Part shown: piece by piece, positions 61,803 to 64,000 of the stretch
Position numbering within the stretch: position 1 is the stretch's first letter
Layout of the letters: each line of letters begins with the position of its first letter
DNA from: an uncultured Eubacteriales bacterium
GTDB taxonomy: Bacteria > Bacillota > Clostridia > Oscillospirales > Oscillospiraceae
Reading direction: 5' to 3'
DNA length: 64,000 bases
Assembly: GCA_902492005.1 (NCBI GenBank)
Contig: CABUJV010000007.1
Span: 7,814-71,813, forward strand
Program-made: the position numbers and the translations under genes
Notes under the pieces: model-generated
What the model saw: the letters and a program-made list of their open reading frames with translations, nothing else
Told to the model about the DNA's origin: nothing
Database searches by the model: none

Positions 61803-64000
61803 CAAGGAGCCAATCGGAACGAGCTCAGTCACGGATTATACGTACAATGACGACCGGCTTCCGATTACGGTGAATACGAAGTATTATGATCTGGACTCCA
61901 CGAGCTATATGTCAGAGAACTACAGCTATACCTATGATCAGAAGGGTAATGTATTGACCGCAACGCAGCCGAACGGAGAAACGATTACCTACACGTATAA
62001 CAGCAGCTACAGCATTCCTCTGACGCGGACATACAAGCAGGACGCCAATACGACCATTGTTCATACGAACCAACTGACGAGCAATGGCAAGGCGGTCGCT
62101 TCGTCAACAACCAAATCAAATGGAACCATCGTGTCCAAACGAGAATATACCTATGACGCTCAGGGCCGTGTTACCGAGCAGAAGGTATATTCCGACGCGG
62201 CAAGCTATACGCAAACACAATTTACCTATGGAAATGGAGCCCAGGTTACTGAGACTCTCACTTTGGATGTTCACGATGCAGACGGCACCTTGGCGGCAGG
62301 CACACCCGGATACGGAGCGGGTATAATCACTGAACAGAACACCTATGATATCCGGGGCCGAATTACGAGCCAGACGGATGAGAACGGGAATACAACTTCG
62401 ATTCTTTATGATGCAATCGGACGAGTTACCCGTGTAACAAATCCGGATGGCACGTATGCAAGCTACAGTTATTCCTATGGTACAACCATGAATACCGTTG
62501 CCTACCAAAACGAACGTGGAGATCGGCTATGCTACCGCTATGATCCATTTGGACATCTAGTAGAGACCTACGATCCAACAATCTCCAAGATTATGTCTCA
62601 GAGTAAGTACGACAGCCTTGGAAGACGGACCCTTCAGACGATATACGATTCGAACGGGAATGCGAGGAAGACCTATTATTGGTATGATACGAAAGACCGT
62701 ATTATCGAGATCGGTATACGGAATGCAGATGGATCTAGCACCACACTGGAGACGTACCAATATTTTGATCGACTTGGAAAGACGATTCATACTATCAAGG
62801 GAGAGTCCAATGCGCCGGACACAATTGCCACAACCTATGTGAACAACATGGGTGATGTAACAAAAACAGGCCGAATGCTCAATGGCACAGAATATACTGA
62901 TACCTATTTGTATGACTATCTGGGAAACAGGACCCAGACCCGCACTGCGTATACGGCCAGTATCAACGGGGCGTTTACGACTAGAACCGCATATAACTAT
63001 GCGGGACAACCCATCCAAGTAACCAACGCCTTGAATCAAGACGTCTCTTATGGATATGACTGGCGGGGAAATCAGATTTCTGTTACCGACGCGAAGGGGA
63101 ATACCACGACAAACACGTATGACAGCCTTGGAAGGCCGACAAAGGTCACGCAGCCCTTCGAGGGTACGGCCAATTCCGTTGTAAAATATACTTATGACGC
63201 CGTGGGCAACGTGATTTCTGAGGCTGTGTCCAACAGTCTGCCCAGCGCGGCCAACACGACCTTCTCAGAGACCGACTATACATACGACAACCGCAACCGT
63301 CTTATCCAGGTGGAGACCCATCCCAGCAGCACAACGAGCCACTACACGCAGTATTATTACGATGGCACCGGCAATATCATCCGGGTGTACTCGGGCCTGA
63401 CTTCTCCGCTGACCATCCTCGGGCTGGACCAGGTGAGCGGGGGCAGCGTGGGCTACAGTACCACCAAGTATACCTACGACCAGTTCGGCAGCCAGACGAG
63501 CATGACCGACGCTCTGAATCAGACGGAAACGGTGACCTACGACCTGACCGGCGTTCCCCTAAGCAAGACGGACCGGAACGGGAACATCACGGTCTATACC
63601 TATGACGACCGGGGCCGCCTGACCAACCAGGCCGTCACGACGCCGAACGGCCAGGGGAACGTGAGTATCTCCTACACCTACGCGCTGAATGGACGGAAGC
63701 TGAGCGAGTCCAGCGGAGGCGTCACAACGCAGTTCCAGTATGATGCGCTCGGGCGGGTGACTGCCGAGACCTATGGTGCCGTGTCCAAGACCTACACCTA
63801 TAACTTGGGAGATCTGCGGACCGGTTTTGTGCTGACGATGGACGGAGTACAGCAGCTGAACAATAGCTATACATATGATGCGCTGGGACGTCTGACCCAG
63901 GTCAGCGGAAGCGGGGTGAGCGCGAATTATACCTACGATGCAAACGGCAACCGCGCTTCCATGACGTATGGCAACGGGGTACAGACAGAGTACACCTATA
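61750..64000 (+). CDS. RHS/YD-repeat protein, C-terminal part, open to the window edge
   Basis: I translated the frame that starts at 61750 by hand; it has no stop to base 64000. It encodes at least 750 residues of tandem YD repeats (patterns such as YTYDQKGNVL, YDAQGRVTEQ, YDIRGRITSQTDENGN, YDSLGRPTKVTQP, YDDRGRLTNQAV, YDALGRVTAETYG, YDANGNRASMTYG). These build the beta-cage shell of RHS toxins and wall-associated proteins. The RHS core-closing motif and any C-terminal toxin lie beyond the window. ATG 61750 has no good ribosome binding site, so this is best seen as the second part of the upstream gene. Base composition becomes GC-rich after about 63.1 kb. Confidence 0.85.
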   Translation, partial: MNAQEESVSSPEDFALTSKEPIGTSSVTDYTYNDDRLPITVNTKYYDLDSTSYMSENYSYTYDQKGNVLTATQPNGETITYTYNSSYSIPLTRTYKQDANTTIVHTNQLTSNGKAVASSTTKSNGTIVSKREYTYDAQGRVTEQKVYSDAASYTQTQFTYGNGAQVTETLTLDVHDADGTLAAGTPGYGAGIITEQNTYDIRGRITSQTDENGNTTSILYDAIGRVTRVTNPDGTYASYSYSYGTTMNTVAYQNERGDRLCYRYDPFGHLVETYDPTISKIMSQSKYDSLGRRTLQTIYDSNGNARKTYYWYDTKDRIIEIGIRNADGSSTTLETYQYFDRLGKTIHTIKGESNAPDTIATTYVNNMGDVTKTGRMLNGTEYTDTYLYDYLGNRTQTRTAYTASINGAFTTRTAYNYAGQPIQVTNALNQDVSYGYDWRGNQISVTDAKGNTTTNTYDSLGRPTKVTQPFEGTANSVVKYTYDAVGNVISEAVSNSLPSAANTTFSETDYTYDNRNRLIQVETHPSSTTSHYTQYYYDGTGNIIRVYSGLTSPLTILGLDQVSGGSVGYSTTKYTYDQFGSQTSMTDALNQTETVTYDLTGVPLSKTDRNGNITVYTYDDRGRLTNQAVTTPNGQGNVSISYTYALNGRKLSESSGGVTTQFQYDALGRVTAETYGAVSKTYTYNLGDLRTGFVLTMDGVQQLNNSYTYDALGRLTQVSGSGVSANYTYDANGNRASMTYGNGVQTEYTY

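Overview
The window reads as a chromosomal stretch of a spore-forming, GC-rich member of the Clostridia. The most likely placement is the Oscillospiraceae (Flavonifractor / Lawsonibacter / Intestinimonas-like). This rests on the Gram-positive cell-envelope genes, PolC, the sporulation block spoIIGA-sigE-sigG-ylmC, consensus sigma-A promoters, frequent TTG/GTG starts with strong Shine-Dalgarno sites, and high GC in nearly all core genes. The genus is an inference.

Layout. 0-6.7 kb: the tail of an ABC-F ribosome-protection-type protein, divergent gltX and trpS, then the first steps of teichoic-acid-type polymer synthesis (tagO-like, mnaA) with a membrane-anchored protein. 6.7-8.0 kb: three small minus-strand genes of unknown function. 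8.1-16 kb: a phosphodiesterase, coaX, a MATE exporter, a CAT-like acetyltransferase, nth, glyA, rarA and an S1-domain protein. 16-24.2 kb: DUF951-hisC, a decayed radical-SAM fragment, spoIIGA-sigE, an MmcQ protein, sigG, a ferredoxin-type protein, a PP-loop enzyme next to a YiiX-like hydrolase, and ylmC. 24.2-36.8 kb: the conserved cluster rpsB-tsf-pyrH-frr-uppS-cdsA-dxr-rseP-ispG-polC. 36.9-43.4 kb: the histidine operon hisZGDBHAFIE, whose missing member hisC lies 20 kb upstream. 43.4-46.5 kb: ybaK, a hotdog thioesterase, an AT-rich acetyltransferase and a gene-poor accessory patch holding an attenuator-like leader. 46.5-51.5 kb: potDCBA polyamine uptake and an RluA pseudouridine synthase. 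51.5-56.9 kb: yceD-rpmF, a DUF512 protein, der, plsY, gpsA.

From 56.9 kb the sequence changes character: AT-rich, gene-poor, with a dead IS110-family transposase. It is followed by the start of a very large secreted RHS/YD-repeat protein that runs off the right edge.

The RHS gene is the most interesting object. It is split into two reading frames exactly at a run of eight A residues (61727-61734). Removing one A joins two long, family-consistent halves, so the locus may be phase-variable, rescued by slippage, newly inactivated, or miscalled. Its downstream frame is open from 61750 to the window end. Other points worth attention are a promoter / 16-codon ORF / terminator unit at 45.5-45.76 kb with no recognisable resistance gene behind it, a spoIIG promoter with abnormally long spacing, a sigma-F-like promoter before sigG, a radical-SAM relic at 17.4 kb, and the uncharacterised three-gene and PP-loop/YiiX clusters.
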